Source of the DNA: Bremia lactucae
Lineage: Eukaryota > Oomycota > Peronosporomycetes > Peronosporales > Peronosporaceae
DNA length: 28,782 bases
Reading direction: 5' to 3'
Assembly (NCBI RefSeq): GCF_004359215.1
Contig: NW_027152202.1
Span: 48,623-77,404 of the forward strand
The notes beneath the pieces are model-generated. The model had not been told where the DNA came from and did not search any database. It saw only the letters and a program-made list of their open reading frames with translations. Made by a program: the position numbers and the translations under genes. Positions 28,148 through 28,782 of the stretch are shown here, one piece after another. Positions within the stretch are counted from its first letter, which is position 1, and each line of letters begins with the position of its first letter.

Positions 28148-28782
28148 GACGAGTCTCTAATCGATTAAACTCATTTACCCACATCTCCAAACATTATCGG
28201 GAGGTAGCGGAGCACCTGGAGCAGAGAATTGGTGAGCAAGCCCTAGCCAGGCTCCAAGGCAGTCCTCCTGAGCATCAAGTTGCTCAGTTGGTGAAGTTTG
28301 AGTCGCTCGTACTCAGACAACGCAGAACCGCATTCGTGCATGGACAGCGAAGAGCCACGTCCGAGGCACAGATCAATGCTGCGACGGAGTCCATCACTCA
28401 GCCTCAGGATGAACTGAGTTGTGAGCAGTCTTGGAGCGAGGCTCTCAACAGGACTGTTGATATGCTGCCCGCCCGGCCGCATCAGCCAAGGCACATTCGG
28501 ACGACCCGCCCAATTTCGAGGGAATTGCAGCGCACACGATTGTCCACGGGCTGTTTTCCGTGGAGCAATGCGGTGTAACGCAGCTCATCGAGGACGACAC
28601 CCGGATGGTGTCGTACACCATGTCGCATTTGCGCGGTAAGGCCTCAGAGTGAACTTACTCGGCACTTATGGCGGACGTTACGGCGTTCCCTTCATGGGCG
28701 ATCATTAAAACAAAGATTCTCCATTAATCAGCCGCCAAATAATGAAGTGTTGCTTTAGGCGCGCTTCTTTGGAGCACGAGCG
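28148..28782 (+). pseudogene. gag: Element E gag, broken and cut by the window
   Basis: A frame from about 28148 to 28495 encodes a charged helical N-terminus (REVAEHLEQRIGEQALARLQ, HQVAQLVKFESLVLRQR). After a frameshift near 28495 comes the Gag core: PNFEGIAAHTIVHGLFSVEQ, LIEDDTRMVSYTMSHLRGKA, TYSALMADVTAFPSWAI. A TGA stands where relatives have Trp after KASE. Another shift near 28728 leads to PPNNEVLL and ARFFGAR at the edge. The FP.W..(F/I)K pattern and RGKA.E fit a retrotransposon Gag different from A/B/C and D. Confidence 0.78.

Overview
The window looks like a piece of an oomycete genome (Phytophthora or downy-mildew type). It is almost entirely decayed Ty3/Gypsy chromovirus retrotransposons around one host gene. 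The evidence is eukaryotic: LTR elements with a PBS, PPT, zinc knuckle, reverse transcriptase, RNase H, integrase and chromodomain; gag and pol wording I associate with Phytophthora-type Gypsy elements; and a secreted GH5-like protein gene with a 68-nt GT..AG intron. Nothing looks bacterial. The genus cannot be fixed from the sequence alone.

Layout. 1-3743 is element A (+ strand), entering mid reverse transcriptase and stopping exactly where its polypurine tract and 3' LTR should begin. 3821-5484 (-) is the host gene: two exons encoding a 531-residue GH5-family protein with EGF-like repeats and a hydrophobic C-terminus. 5929-6595 is a scrambled junction: a fragment of a second LTR type, a truncated LTR of the A/B/C family, and 234 bp of internal sequence in the opposite orientation to its right neighbour. 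6596-13900 is element B (-), lacking its 3' LTR, with a 504-bp in-frame tandem duplication at the start of gag. 13918-14968 is probably the 5' LTR of element E. 14969-27950 is element C (-), with both LTRs, split in its RNase H domain by element D (18804-23956, +), which has both LTRs and a perfect 5-bp target duplication TATTT. After C come the last few bases of the E LTR, its leader, and a broken E gag running off the right edge. The right half is thus probably a three-level nest: E contains C, which contains D.

How the parts relate. A, B and C are copies of one family; D is a second chromovirus and E a third element. No gag-pol here is intact. Two signals are not explained by ordinary gag-pol. 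First, the A/B/C family and D each carry an antisense reading frame that starts just inside the PPT, runs against the chromodomain, ends at the integrase GPY/F module, and encodes an acidic or Ser/Ala/Pro-rich N-terminus plus a coiled-coil C-terminus. In D this antisense frame is better preserved than the sense genes. Second, gag-pol of the A/B/C family is packed with short perfect hairpins: 14 stems of 8-12 bp in about 2.05 kb of element B, including one that encloses the gag start codon. The GH5-like gene has its own oddity: the nucleophile glutamate is replaced by serine, so it may be a non-catalytic surface protein.
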